From Prorocentrum cordatum (lineage: Eukaryota > Sar > Dinophyceae > Prorocentrales > Prorocentraceae), in NCBI GenBank assembly GCA_963575745.1, contig CAUYUJ010002703.1, positions 164,509 to 228,508 on the forward strand: a stretch of DNA of 64,000 nucleotides, written 5' to 3'. Positions 1 to 11,982 of this stretch are shown piece by piece. Position numbers and translations under genes: made by a program. How positions within the stretch are numbered: the stretch's first letter is position 1; the number at the start of each line of letters is the position of its first letter. A model generated the notes under the pieces. It made no database searches. It saw nothing but the letters and a program-made list of their open reading frames with translations, and had not been told where the DNA came from.

Positions 1-460
1 CTAGTAGCGGTTAGCTAGGATTTACTGCGCACCTCGCTAAGTGGCTCGCTTTCTCTAACTACCACTTACCAACCATGTACTATCTACTTGTTAAGTGCGC
101 TAGCTAGACTATTAACAACTCACGCATCCAAGCGGTTAGCGAACTCACTGCTAACCCGTCCGCATGCACGGCCACCAATTGAGATCACTGAGAATCCTCT
201 TTCTTCTTGTTATCCTCCTTATGCCCCCACCCTTCTCCCCCTCCTCCTCCTCCTCCTCCTTCTCCTTCTCATCCTCCTCCTCGCCCATCTCCTTCTTCTT
301 ATCCTCTCCCCAACGTTCTGCCGCCGCGCGCTGCAACGCACGCGCGCGCGCGCGCCCCGCGCGCGCCCGGCGATGATGGCGACGACGACGATTGATGACA
401 TCGTAGATGATGGCGGCGACGATGCGGTGAGGATGACAACAAAGATGATGTTGATTATCA
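1..460. other. No gene seen; short CTC tract
   Basis: No convincing coding sequence. Positions about 217-310 form a pyrimidine tract of CTC/CTT triplets, followed by an alternating CG run at about 340-370 and GATGATGGCG-like triplets that continue into the next region. Confidence 0.5.
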
Positions 461-1560
461 TAACGGTGATGATGACGATGACTGCGAAGGCGATGACGCC
501 GCCGCGCTGCAGCGTCGCCTCGCGTCGAGCGCCACCCCGTCGCGGCGGGTCCCCCAGGTCTCTCGGGGGCGCTCGCGCCCCCTATAGGGGCCGCGACTGG
601 GCGGCGGCCGCCAGGGCGGCGAATGCGGCGCGCGCCGCGGGCGCCCCCTGGCGGTGGCGACGAATCCCCATCCCTGGGGGCGGCGTCGCATCATGCAGGT
701 GCACTTCCTGCGCGGTGCAGCCTTCGCAACGTTCGCCCGCCGCGAGCACAGCGGGCGCGTCGCGGCGCCCCCCCCCCTGACAACCCATCGCCATCCCGTC
801 TGGAGGAAGCGGAGGCGGCAGCGGCGATCTCCCAGATCTGGGCGGCGGGGCCCGGGGCCGCGGGGCGGCGCCTGCCGGCGTCGTGCGCGCGACGCAGCGT
901 GGCGCATCGCGGCGGCCCCCCAGGCGCGACGCGGTTGCGGCTGCCCTGCCCGCCGCTGCGCCGGGGCGCTTTCCGCCTTCCCGCCGCCGATAGTGACGGC
1001 GATGATGATGAGGGTTGCGGTGGAGACGATGGCGGGGCTTGCGGCGGCGATGGCGGCGATGATGCCGAGGCCCGGCACAATTGGCGCTGCAGCTCCCGCG
1101 CACGGCTTCGCAAGGGGGCGCCGACGAGGAGAGGGCGTTGGAGAGGAAAAGGTCGGGGGAGGGAGGCGCCGGGGGGGGTGGGCGGCGACCGCGACGCGGG
1201 GCCACAACGACGCCAACACCAATTGGTGCTGCAGCGCCGAAGACATGAGATGATGAGGATGATGACGGTGGTGATGGCGATGATGTCGAGGGGTGGCCTT
1301 GGGGGCCGCAATGGCGACGGCCGCGATGATGAGGAGGGGGCGCGGTCAATCGCGACGGCGCTGCAGCTCCTGGAAGGAGGAGAGGGAGGGGCAAAGGAGA
1401 CTGTCGGGACTAGGGAGAGGAGGGGGAAGGGGAGAAGGAGCAGGAGCAGGAGGAGGAGGAAGAGGAGGGGGATAAGGAGGATCCGGCGAGCGCGACGCCC
1501 GAAACGAAATGGCGCTGCAGCGGCGAAATGGCAAGGCTCAGTCGCGCTGCAGCGCCAGCT
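461..1560. repeat. GC-rich low-complexity region with GATG/GGCGATG triplets and palindromes
   Basis: Very GC-rich sequence rich in GATGATG and GGCGGC triplets. Copies or near-copies of the CTGCAG palindrome lie near 507, 1089, 1231, 1358, 1512 and 1543. Long open frames exist in several phases on both strands, which is expected of stop-poor GC-rich DNA, and none has motif content I recognise. Confidence 0.45.
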
Positions 1561-3194
1561 TCAGAGCGAAACTACGTTTTCAGCTAGCAAGCGCGCCCCA
1601 CCGCGGCTGCGCCATATGGGGCGCGACGCCCGAATATCGCTCCCCTCGCGCGGCGCCCGCGCGAGCGAACGCGCGATGGACGAAGTGCGCGCCCAAAGGG
1701 CGCCATCGGAGCTACCCGACGCGTGGGCTGAGCATCTTGGGTTCGAGCAATCTTCAAAGAAATGAGGCTGCATGAGGCTCGCGCAGTAGCACAGGCCATC
1801 TCGAATGAAGCAGATGTGTTCCAGCACCTCGGCAACCGCGCGCTTTCCCCCTGCGTCTTCCAAACGAAAGAGTTCGCCGTGCTTCGCGCCGATGCATCGG
1901 CAACGCGATGCAGTCGACGTAAGAAGACCCTGCAGCTCCGAACTGCTTCGCCAGCTCGAACGCCATTGCATGATTGGCCATGGACTGGTTAACCAAGAAG
2001 TCGGCATTGAAGACGTTGCCGTCTCTGGGCTGCCGGGGGTGCCTGCCGGCGGCGCTCTTCAAGACATTGGCGCCCCAGCCGCTGGGGGATGCAACGGCCT
2101 GGCGCGCATTGGCAGAGCGCTTGCTGCTCTGGCGCTCGCGCTCCAGCGCCTGGCGCGACGGCAGGGCCGCGCCCCCAGCGCTTCGCGCAATTTGAGAAGT
2201 GGCGCAGGTAGTGAAACTTCTGGGGCGCAGTGGTTTTGCCGAAGACCGCGCGACAGGACATCAGAAACTTACGAGCAGCATCGCCCACCTTGCCCGCGTC
2301 TGCACGTCGCCAAGATGCCCGTATAATCTCTGCCACGACGGTCGAGCGCGTTTCGAACGCTGCGCGGGCCGACCGCGCAGGCGCTGCAGCGCCGCGGGCA
2401 ACATCACTGACGGAAAATCGTCAATCCGCACGCGTGGAAACAAGTCCGCACAGAAGCGCCGCCGCGCATCCCCCCGGATACATGCATTAAGCTACACATC
2501 GCCGCTGCGGCGTGCGCGCGCATTACTTGGCAGGCGGAGGTGCGAATCATATAACGACACTTGCACGGTTGCAAGGCCCTCGCTGGCGGTGCGCTTGAAG
2601 TGATTGCCGCCCGCGTGGGACCTCGCGCGCTTCCCCCCAGAGATCGCGCGCGCGCCGGGGGCGACGGGCGCGCGCCCAAGGAACGACCGACCCCGGAAAT
2701 GCGCGCCAGCGCGTCCTCGCGTACAACCGCGCTTCTTCAACGCCCGGAACACGTGCAGGACCAGAATGCGACGTGCACCGTTCACGAAGATGCAATGCGC
2801 CAAATCGAACATGACTGCCTCGAGCAGCCTGAGCGTCTGAAACCGCCCGGGCAAATGTGGGTCAAAATTCCCACCATGGCGGCGCTGCAACTCCGCGAAT
2901 TCGCCCTGGTTCGCGACGCCGGCTCCGCCGCGCAACCGGTTGCAAACAGCATCGGGCAATGGCGCCGTCATCAGCTGCAGCCGCAACGCGTTCGGTTCCG
3001 AGTGGTGAACCGCGACTCCCGCTGCATCATATGTCACTGCGACCCAGACCTCGACCTTCAGGAAAACGTTGCGGCACGCCAAACAAGGCTTGAGTCCCGA
3101 TGGCCCCCTGCGTCCGACCAAGCGGTGGATTGCATCCTCGCCCGCGATCTCAGAGCGTCGCTGCAGCGGCGGGCCAGGCGCGATAACATGATTA

Positions 3195-3335
3195 CATATA
3201 TATAGATACATACACGCATATATACATCCATGTATATGTATGTATATATATATATACACGCACGTGTCTGTAATTCTAAACATACTTATAATATTATATA
3301 TATGATGTATATGTTAACATATGTATGTATGCTGC
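3195..3335. repeat. TA-rich microsatellite
   Basis: ATATATACATAC-type simple repeat of low GC in otherwise GC-rich DNA, lying between two blocks of the decayed gene at 1561-5140. Smaller patches of the same kind occur at 4365-4390, 6905-6945 and 10425-10450. Confidence 0.85.
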
Positions 3336-4439
3336 ATAGTCATGCGCGGGGCGGCGGTGCATCCGATGCAGCGGCTGCATGTGCATGCCGAAGTCAAAAT
3401 GCGCAATCTCCCGCATGTCGTTGGGCCGCAGCAGCAGAGAAATGCCTGCGCTGACGTCGCGCCCTTGCCCAGGCCAGGACTGCGCGGGGATTGCGCCCAT
3501 CGGCGCGGGCAGCCCATGCGGCTCGGTGGCGCCCGCGCTCTTGCCCCTCATCGTCGCGAGCTGGAACCGCGCAGCCTGCGAACAAGTCGCGCTACAAGTG
3601 GCGCTGCAACGCCGTCGCATTCGAGCCCGAAAGCCACCGCGCACCCACCCTTCCCCTCCCCCCCCCACGCGTGCCCCGAGCTCCATCCGCCCTTCCGCCC
3701 CCCCCCCCCCCCCCCCCCCCCCTGCGTGCATCGATGCTGCAGCGGCGCGGGGCGATCGCGAAGTTCCTCCATCGACAGCGCCTGCGGGCTGAACCCCGCG
3801 ATCGTCCAATACGTGCCCCGGCTCCTCCAATTCTGGACGCGCGCCAAAGCGTGCCCCGCGCCGATCTCGTCGCCGCAAAAGATCACGTGCCCGGGGCGCG
3901 GGGACGTCAGCGCGTGCTTCCAAAGCGGCGCCGCGGCGGGGGGGCCGCTGCAGTGCCGCGGCACGGCTGCGGGCCCACCGCGCGCTGCCCGACGCTCGTG
4001 GTCTGGTGGAGCTTGCCGAGCGGCGTGCCCTCGCCAACCGCAACCTCGCGAGCGCCCCTGATGTCTCGACGACGGGGCCCCAGTTCAGGGGCCCCGTCGC
4101 GCTCGATGGGCGCCAGAAACAGCGCCATTGCATTGCCGCGCGCGAACGGCTGCTCGGCGCGAAGGCTGCTGAGGCGTCGCAGCTTCGCATGGCGACCCAT
4201 CGGGCTGCACGCAGCCATCGGGCGAAGCGGCGCGCTGAGAGGCATCGCCGCGTGGGCCGCCCCGCGCTGCAGCGCAAGTCGCTGCGCGGAGGGCGAGCCC
4301 GAGCCCCGCCGCTATGAGGCAACCCAAAAAAAGCGGGGATATCGATTTGGCTAGACATGTTCCGTATATGTATATATATATATATATGCATCTCACGCGC
4401 TGCAAAGCTAGTAGAAGGGCGCATGCAACATGAAAGCTA

Positions 4440-4870
4440 TACACCAACATTGGAATCACATGCGCGCTGCAGCACCAACTTTCAATGCGCGGATCTTGAA
4501 ATACATGGCGCTACAGCGCCATGGAGGCCGACGTTTACCTTGCTGGGTCTGACAGGCGCCGCAGCGCGAACATTCAATGCTGAGAGGCTGGGAAAGCGCT
4601 GCAGCGCGAACCCCCCCCCTCCCCATCGTCGCCCCCCCCCCCGCCCTTCCCCCGCCCCTGCCCCGCCCTCCCCACCCACCCGCCCCCTAAAGAAGAAACG
4701 CGCCACTCCATGTCTAATTGACTGGGCAGGCGCCGCAGCGACAAAGCTCAATGCTGAATGGGGCGGAAGGGCGCTGCAGCGCGAATTTATGCTGAACTGG
4801 CTTGAAATGCGTCGCATGACAGCCTTCGGGCGGAATGGACTGAAGAGGCGCTGCAGCGCCAATCGCGCTG
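4440..4870. repeat. Cluster of palindrome-bearing repeat units
   Basis: Seven palindrome copies lie at about 4466, 4508, 4560, 4600, 4733, 4773 and 4848. Most are followed by related flanks such as GCGAACATTCAATGCTGAG and GCGAATTTATGCTGAACTGG. The true repeat unit is therefore about 40-60 bp with the palindrome as its best-kept part. Confidence 0.65.
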
Positions 4871-5140
4871 ACGCCGCTCGCAATCGCGCGCCCTCCCCAC
4901 GTTCTCAAGCAAGCGAATCGAGCGCGCCCCCCTGCGCGTCGACGCGCGCCGTCGCCGCGCGCCGGAGCCGCTCGCGCGACCTTCGTCTTGCAGCCACGCG
5001 GCGCTGCGGCGCGTCGCCGACGTCGCGCTTCTCGGCGGCGGCCTCTGCAAGCGACGCGTCAAAGATGCGCTTCATCTCCTCCACCTTGTTCGCCGCGCCC
5101 TCGATGAGCGCGTGGGCCGCGCCCGCCTTGCTGCGCCCAT

Positions 5141-6190
5141 CTGACCCCCCACTTCCTCCTCCCCATCCTCTTCGGCGCCCTCATCATCGCCCCCGCCCTC
5201 CTCGTCGCCCTCCTCCTCGCCGTCGTCATCCGCCTCGCCCTCCTCGCGCCCCTCCCCCCCCCCCCCCCCCCGCCGCGATCCGCGCGCTTGCAGGCGGCCT
5301 CGTGCCCCCGCCGCGCCCCCGCGCGGCGCCGTTGCGCCGCCCCCGCCGCTCCCGCGCGCCGCTATCTGAGCGCGCGCCGCAAGTCAGAACGGGCCCGCGC
5401 CTGCGGGGCCGCGTCAAAATCGCTCGCGCGGCGCCCCGCGGTCGCGGCAGCGACCGGCAATTCCATGCGCGTCAGCTGCGACAAGCGGCGGCGCACGGCG
5501 ACGCGTCGACCGAGCGCGAGGGCATGACCCCCCGCAACAAATAAAACGCATGAATAAATTCTGATTCGAGCGATCCGCGCTGAAACCTTCGGCGCCTGGC
5601 CCCGACGGCGCGCGCCCACTGGAAGAGGCGCGCGCAATGCCCGGCGGCGCCCCCGCCCCGGCATCGCCCCCCCGCGGGCGTAGCTCTGCTTGACGGGGCC
5701 AAGCGCACCTGCGAGCCCTCGGCCCGGCACTGCGAAACAGAAGCCCGGGGGGGGGCTGCCGCGCAGGTGAACTCGCCGGAATCAAAACAAAAGGGCTCTG
5801 AATGTTTGTCCGCCCCGAGGCTGAGAGCAGGGCCTCTGGGGCCAGAAAACACCGACATATTTCCCCGAACCTCGGGTCAAAAAGGGGGGGGCCCTCGCCC
5901 GACCCCCGGCTGGCCCCGGCGACCCGAACCTCGGAGTTGGGGGCGGCCGCGCCGTGAGCGGGCCCCCGGGAAGTCGGCCAAGAGGGCGGGAGAGAGGACG
6001 CGCGTTCAAGATCTGCCCCTGGGCCCCTCCCAGGGCCCCTCCGACGCAGTCTTAAGAGGAGGGAGAGGATGGGGGGGCGGAGAAGCGCGACGATGATCGC
6101 GGGGCGAAGCTGGACAGACAACGAAGTGAACCTTCCAATGGAAGCACCTCGGCACGGCTGACGTGCAGGGCGAGAAACAGGAAGACGTTG
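5141..6190. other. GC-rich stretch, no recognised gene
   Basis: A long C run lies near 5250-5272. The minus strand around 5560-5340 holds a weakly coding-like piece (SQLTRMELPVAAATAGRRAS) that could belong upstream of the decayed gene at 1561-5140, but I cannot tie it to a family. Confidence 0.35.
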
Positions 6191-7837
6191 TGCAGTGGTA
6201 GCTGGCGTATACGAAATATTGTGCTATGTTATGTTCGATTCAAGCCTGTCCCAATGTCGATCTGCTCTGCTGGCGTGGTATAATGTGTTCTGCAATTCTG
6301 TGTCATGTGGTGGCCCGTTCTGCCGTGACACTCCGCTCCACTGCCGCCGTTGCTGTAGTCATCTACGTTGGGCAGTTTTCCATGGAGTGACTCTCTAACA
6401 TGTCATGCCCTTTTCTGTCTAATTGTGTTCTCGACGGGCCGGCGTGGCCTCGCGACGCCTGGGCGACACCGTCGACTTGTGGCTACTGTATACGCGATGT
6501 GGTGCTAAAGTGCGCGTGCGTGCGCGCGCGTTGTAGGACTCGGCCCCGATGTAGACTGTGCCGCTGTGTTCCATGATGTTCTGATATCGACGGGCCAGCG
6601 CGACGTCGAGACGCCTGTCGCGCTAGAGGCATCGTCGTATCGCTCATTGAAATGAGTCTTGATTCCTGTGGCGAAGCTGACCAACATGCACGTACGGTGT
6701 ACTATGTTACGATATCCCTCTGCCCTTCCGTTATCTCATTCATCAAGGTATGCTTTGTCATGCGCCCTTTTGCCTCGCTATGCTTTGGTACGTTATGCTA
6801 TGCTTTCCCTTTTAGCACCGTACTAGGGCATGAAACGTTCGCTCAACTCATGTTAGACTATGATATGTTCCGCGATGTTTTGCAGGCTCGGCTCAATCTT
6901 TAATCTATATATGTATATAGATATGTATATATATATATACGATACGATATGTTAGTATGTGATACTATGTCCTGCTCTGTCGTGGCACTCCCCTCCCCCG
7001 CTGCACTACTGCCGATTCTGTCTTCAACAACGGTTCAACCGTGTTCCATGTAGTGACGATATGTCATGTTCTCTAGTATGTCCTCCTCTGTCGTCGACGG
7101 GCTGGCGCGACGTCGCGACGCCTGTGACGTTGGATGGCTGAATAGGCTATGGTGTGCTCAAATATGCCACCATATGGTTGGGGATGCTATGGCGTGACCG
7201 GCGTTGCAGTACTATCTCATGGCATGACAAACTGACATATAATGGTATAGTGTGCTCTCTTCCGTGATGCTATTGCCGACTCGGCTCAATATCGATATGC
7301 TATGCTAAGATACGCTCTTCTGATATGTCGGGTGTCGTGCTATGATGTGTTATGGGATGTTGCACCATGATATGATGTGTCCTGCCATACTGTGTTCTCG
7401 TATGCTCGGCTATATTGTGTTATGGTGTGTTGTGTCGTCTTCTGTTCTACCATGCTGTGTTATATCACGTTGATTTGTCATGCTGGTGTGATGTTATGAT
7501 TTATCCGGCTATGGCATTTGCGTGTTCTGTAATGCTACCCTCTGCTGTGGCATGTTGTGTTACGGCGCGTTCGACGCTATGCTCTGTCGTATTTTAACAT
7601 GTTTGGTGCCGCTGCGTCATGATAAGATGTGTTGTGTCAATGTGTATTATGAGATGTTCGGTTAGGTTATAGGATGTTGTGATATGTTGTTTATGTTGTG
7701 TAATGTTATGTTCGGGTGTGTTGTGTGGTATGCTGGTGTCCTCTATTTAGTGCTGCTGATATGTTATGTTCTGCCATGTTATGCCATGCTCTTGCTCTGT
7801 TCTGTTCTGTTGTGTCATGCTGTGTGCTGTCGCGTGC
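6190..7837. repeat. Low-GC degenerate TGYTATG-rich repeat tract
   Basis: A sharp drop in GC. The tract consists of degenerate runs of TGTTATG, TGCTATG and GATATG with no coding frame. Within it, a segment around 6316-6620 is partly repeated at 6970-7130: CGACGGGCCGGCGTGGCC against CGACGGGCTGGCGCGACG, and TGCCGTGACACTCC against TGTCGTGGCACTCC. That gives an internal duplication at about 650 bp spacing. Confidence 0.6.
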
Positions 7838-8360
7838 GTCGAAGGCGCGAGGCGGGGCGCCCGGGGTTCTCGGGGCAACCTGGGGTCCGGCGGCCGCGGC
7901 ATGCAGGGTGTGCTGCGTCATGTTTGTCGAGGGCGCGAGGCGGGGCGCGGGGGATCTCGCGACAACTTGGGGTCTGGCAGCCGCGGTCAGCAGGATGTGT
8001 TCTGTAGCGTTTGTCGGGGGCGCGGGGCGGGGTGGCCGGGGCTCTCGGGGCAGCGCGGGGTCTCGCGGCCGCGGCGCGCAGGGTGCGTTCTGTCGCGTTC
8101 GTCGGGGGCCCGAGGCGGGATGACCGAGACGCTCGCGGCAACTTGGGGTCTGGCGGCCGCGGCGCGCAGGGTGTGTTCTGTCGCGTTTGTCGAGGGCGCG
8201 AGGCGGGATAATCGGGGCACTCGGGGCAACTTGGAACCCGGCGGCCGCGGTATTCAGGGCGTGTTTTGTCGCGTTCGTCGAGGGCACGAGGCGGAATAAC
8301 CGGGGCTCTCGGGGCAACTCGGGGTCTGGTGGCCGCATTGTGCTGGGTGGGAATGGCTGG
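7838..8360. repeat. 88-bp minisatellite, about 6 copies
   Basis: Units start near 7838, 7926, 8013, 8101, 8189 and 8277. Each opens with GTCGAGGGCGCGAGGCGGG, carries a CTCGGGGCAACTTGGGGTC segment and GGCGGCCGCGG, and ends TGTTCTGTCGCGTT. The last copy is incomplete. Because 88 is not a multiple of three, the open frames here are not constrained coding sequence. Confidence 0.9.
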
Positions 8361-8900
8361 GGGGTCTGTTCTTAAACTCTAACGACCCAACCTGTCCGGC
8401 GGGAAAAAACACATTGCCGCGGCGACCAGCGCATGGCGCTGCAGCGCGTGTCCTGACAGCGCAGACAAGGCCGCTGCGGCGCCCGAACTCACGGACGAGG
8501 GCGCTGCAGCGCATCGCCGCATCGGCGAGAATTGACAGAGCGCACCATGACACATAGACGCTGCGAGGGACGTCGCACAGCACATGAGCGCCCACACTGC
8601 AACGGCACGCGAATAAACACGTTAGATCTACAATAGCACGTCAAGGCTTACAAGTCGCGAGCCAGGCGAAGCCAGCGCTGCGGCGCCAGCCCCAAAACAA
8701 ATGACGGCAATACAAGCGGCGGGCAACGTGAGGCCAGCGCTGCAGCGCCCGCCCCATATAAACTGACGGCCATAATGACACGCGATATGTTGTATAATCT
8801 AATCAGCTGATTGCCGTCCTCCACTTCGTCCGTGCGAGCCGCGGCCGTCATGCCAGCTCGCCCCTGTCCTCATCCTGCTCATCGGTCGTCGCCCCTCCTC
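8361..8900. other. No gene seen; palindrome copies
   Basis: Palindrome copies or variants near 8438, 8480, 8505, 8690 and 8736. The pair at about 8690 and 8736 share an AGGCCAGCGCTGCAGCGCC-like context. No coding frame is supported. Confidence 0.5.
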
Positions 8901-11030
8901 CGCATCATCGTCCTCGTCCCCTGATCCTCGCTCGTCTCATCCTCGTCCTTCTCCTCCCCCTCCCCCACCCCGCCCAGCAAATTCCCGGCCCGCTGCCCGC
9001 TCGCCCGCGGCCGCGCTTGCCCGCGAAGCTCGGGTCGCGGCAGGTGCCGCAGCCGGCGGGCAAGTGGCGGCATTTTGAGCAGCTCGGCTGCATCTGGCCC
9101 CTGGCCGTGGACTTGGCCATCGCAGTCTTGCCGGAGCCCTTGCCCTTCGAGCTCCTGCTCTTGCCATTGCCCGTGCCCTCGGTGGTCTTCTTGCCCTCGC
9201 TCGGGGCGCCTCCCTTGCCCCTGCCCCTGCCCCCGCCCTCGCCCCCCCCCTCCCCCCCCCAAGCCCTCGAGGGGGGGCGGGCGCGGCGCTCGGGCGCATC
9301 CTGGTCGGAAGCGCCGCGTCGCTCTTGCCGGCGAGCAAGCGCTCGATCTCCTCCAGCGCATCGTCCCCCTCGTTGACAGCATCGGCCAGTGCTGCAGCTG
9401 ATTCCCCATGAGCTGCTGCGGCAGCTTCGGGCGACTCCGCGATCGCAGCAGGGGCGCGCCAGCGCTCGGCGCCGCGGGGCTCGCCGCTTTAGGCGTGGGT
9501 GGGCGACGCGGGAGGATCGACGGGTTGATGTCGTTCGCCGCGGGCGGCGGCGCGGCCGTCGACTGGAACGACTGCAGCAGGCGCTGCGCCGCGGCCATCG
9601 CGCCCATGCCTTGGGGGGCCACTGGGCGCCGCGGCGCGGCGGGCGCAGCCGCGGCAGCACTGCCCCGCGGCGCCCGCGGTGCAATCGTTGTGCTTGACGG
9701 CGCGGCTGGCGGTCTCAACCCCATCGCCTGTCAACGCGAGCGGGGCCCGACGTTTGGCGGCGTTGAGAACCGCGGGCCGCTTCAGCGGCGCAGGCTTGCA
9801 TGGGATACATACCATGCACTATCTAAATTGCGTCTCGAAAACCCCGAGCCCCCCCGGCATCCGCAGACTGCGCTGCAGCGCATATCGGGGTGGCGACAGC
9901 CATGTAGATGCGACGCCAGACTGGCGAGCTCGCGCGTCGCGTCGATCGGGGGATCAGCGGCGCCAGAATAGGTGGCGTCGAAGATGGCCTGTGGCAGCTG
10001 GCGCGGGCCATCTGGAGAATTATTTCCAGGTCGCATGCGTCATCTTCGCCGCCCTGCGTGAAGACGCGAACTGGCCACGTAGGTTGACGCGTCGGGAACT
10101 CCCACGAACGCGTCGCGCTTGCACGGCTGCAGCCAAGTAGGATCTCGCGCGCGGGCCGCCAATCTTGAGCTCCGCGACCACCCCGTGCAACTGATGCGCC
10201 GTCGCGTCTGGCAGGCGCGTCGTTGCCAGGAGGGCCGTCATTTCCTTGACGGATGCGTCCGATGGCGCGCTCAACTCGACGGCGCGGCATTGGTCGACGA
10301 GCACCCGCGCCTTAAGCCGCGACCGACTTCTCGGGGTCACGCAAGGTGCCCCAGTCGATTCCGGTGGAGTCCACCAGCCGACGAATAGACGCAAGCGTGC
10401 TGAAGCACTTCGACCACGCCATATATACTGAGCATACATGCGTATATGTGGATGTAATTGAATGCGCGCAATACATTCAGCTGCATTGTGCAACGCACGA
10501 TGGCTAGCTCCTCGCAGGCATCGTCTACGCCCGCGATGCGGGCGTCACCGACGTGCCAACCCGCGACGCCACCGCTGCCAGGCGCTGCTGGTGGGCCGCC
10601 GAGAAGTGCGAGGCCCCGATCCTCGTCGTGAGGGTCGCGTCAAAGGCGGGGTCCAGCATCGCGAGGTTGTCGAGCTGCAGACGCACGCTAATCGAGAGGG
10701 CCTGCTGGCTATGGGACAAACCGCCGGGTGCAATCAGTCCGCTCTGCAACGCGAACAACGAATCGCATGAGTCCAGGTTGCCCAGCGCGCGCTGGGCGGA
10801 GAAGCGGCGGGGGCCGCCGTGGCGCTCCGAGGGCGCGCGCGCGATGGGGGGTTGCCCGCGCCGAATGCCACGGCGCTTGAGGTTCGGGGGGGGGGGGGGG
10901 GTATGAGGGAAGGGGTGCGCGCGCAGCGACGACGTCCTTGCAGCGCCGTCAGCTCGCGGCATAGCCGCGCAGCAGCGCGGTGGGGCGCTCGCGCCAAGTA
11001 GCGCACGCGCGAGCGCTGCAGCGCTCAACC
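8900..11030 (-). pseudogene. Decayed gene with Cys-rich tail, minus strand
   Basis: Coding-like blocks on the minus strand, in order: LDSCDSLFALQSGLIAPGG through AHQQRLAAVASRVGTSV (about 10790-10545); VLVDQCRAVELSAPSDASVK through QLHGVVAELKIGGPRARSY (10310-10120); QAIFDATYSGAADPPIDATR (about 10000); AMAAAQRLLQSFQSTAAPPP (about 9600); LADAVNEGDDALEEIERLLA (about 9390); and a basic GK/KS-rich tail ending CSKCRHLPAGCGTCRDPSF (about 9080-9020). The tail has a CxxC...CxxC arrangement that could bind zinc, like short CxxC tails I recall from dinoflagellate repeated families. Frames change between blocks, and palindromes and a TA patch intervene. It may be several exons or a decayed repeated gene. 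I cannot name a function. Confidence 0.4.
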
Positions 11031-11149
11031 GAAGTCATGCTAGATGCAAAAGCGATGCATCGCTGCGGAGAAAATGAACGCTGCAGCGCCACGAACACCA
11101 CGGGCATTGCTGCAGCAGCTGCGTCACAACAACCGAGCTGCGACGGCCC

Positions 11150-11325
11150 CAAAGAGCCCCCCCCCCCACCCCCCCACACACCACACACACACCACCGCCA
11201 CACCACCGCCACCACACACGCGCACCCACCACCCCGCCCCCAACAAGCCACCCACCCCCGCGCCCAACCACCCACCCACCCACCCACCCACTCAGAAAAG
11301 CCCACCCCCCACCCACCCAACTGCC
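11150..11325. repeat. CACC/CCCA simple repeat
   Basis: C-rich simple sequence of CACACA, CACCAC and CCCACCCA units. Confidence 0.8.
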
Positions 11326-11933
11326 GCAACGCCGCCCGTGGCCTGCATGCCCTTCAATGAGATCGCGCCACCTGAACCCCCGTGCGACATCGCATCAACC
11401 GCTCCGGCACCACCACCCAGAGGTCCAGCCCCGCCCCCCCCCCGAAGTCCACCCGCGCCGTCCCGGGTCACCGCCGGCATGGCTGAGTACGATGTGGGAG
11501 GTGGCGCGCGGGGAGCGCGGACGAGAGAGGATTGAGGCTGAACGCGTGGACGGCGAGGCTTGCGGAGGAGCGATGATGTGATAATGGCGATATCGAAGAC
11601 GATGGCGAATGTGAATGTATGGCTTAGGATCGCGACGCCGCTGCGTCGGCGTCGCGATGGCTCGATGCTGCCGACGAAGGGGCCGACTGACGAGCGGGGC
11701 CGAGGACTCGACGGCGCCGAGAACGAAGCTGAAGGAGCGCTGGCGAAGCTGACGGGGCGAGCGTCGACGGGCGATGCGAGGCGCGACGGGGCACCGCATG
11801 GGGCGCGACATCGCGGCCCGTTTCCCCTCCCCCCCAGGCCAGCCCCTGGGCCGGAAAGGCCAGAACTTGGCCCATGTCAGGCGGACCCCGGTCCGACGGC
11901 CACGATGTGGATGGTGGACAAACAAAGGTGGAT

Positions 11934-11982
<49 letters not shown>

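Larger units (their letters stand above)
1561..5140 (-). pseudogene. Decayed dinoflagellate repeated-family gene (transposon-like), minus strand
   Basis: Read right to left, coding-like blocks change frame but keep the order of a long protein family I remember as highly repeated in dinoflagellate genomes. The function of that family is unknown to me and may be transposase-like. Blocks are NKVEEMKRIFDASLAEAAAE (about 5110-5020), VIFCGDEIGAGHALARVQNW (3915-3735), SAGISLLLRPNDMREIAHFD (3480-3350), GLKPCLACRNVFLKVEVWVA (3125 down), EAVMFDLAHCIFVNGARR (about 2835), AEIIRASWRRADAGKVGDAA then KFHYLRHFSNCAKRWGR (2336-2157), DGNVFNADFLVNQSMANHAM (about 2026) and HGELFRLEDAGGKRAVAEVL (about 1880). A TA-rich satellite and palindromes interrupt it. 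Some breaks could be introns, but the frame changes inside blocks argue for decay. The first block could belong to another gene. Confidence 0.5.

Noticed and set aside
3294-4424. 376-codon single gene on the minus strand
   Set aside because: Protein-like blocks in this interval lie in different phases. The long frame is partly chance and partly the decayed family described at 1561-5140.
7706-8338. Overlapping 100-210-codon frames on both strands
   Set aside because: They follow the 88-bp minisatellite, which is also not a multiple of three and is open on both strands because of high GC.
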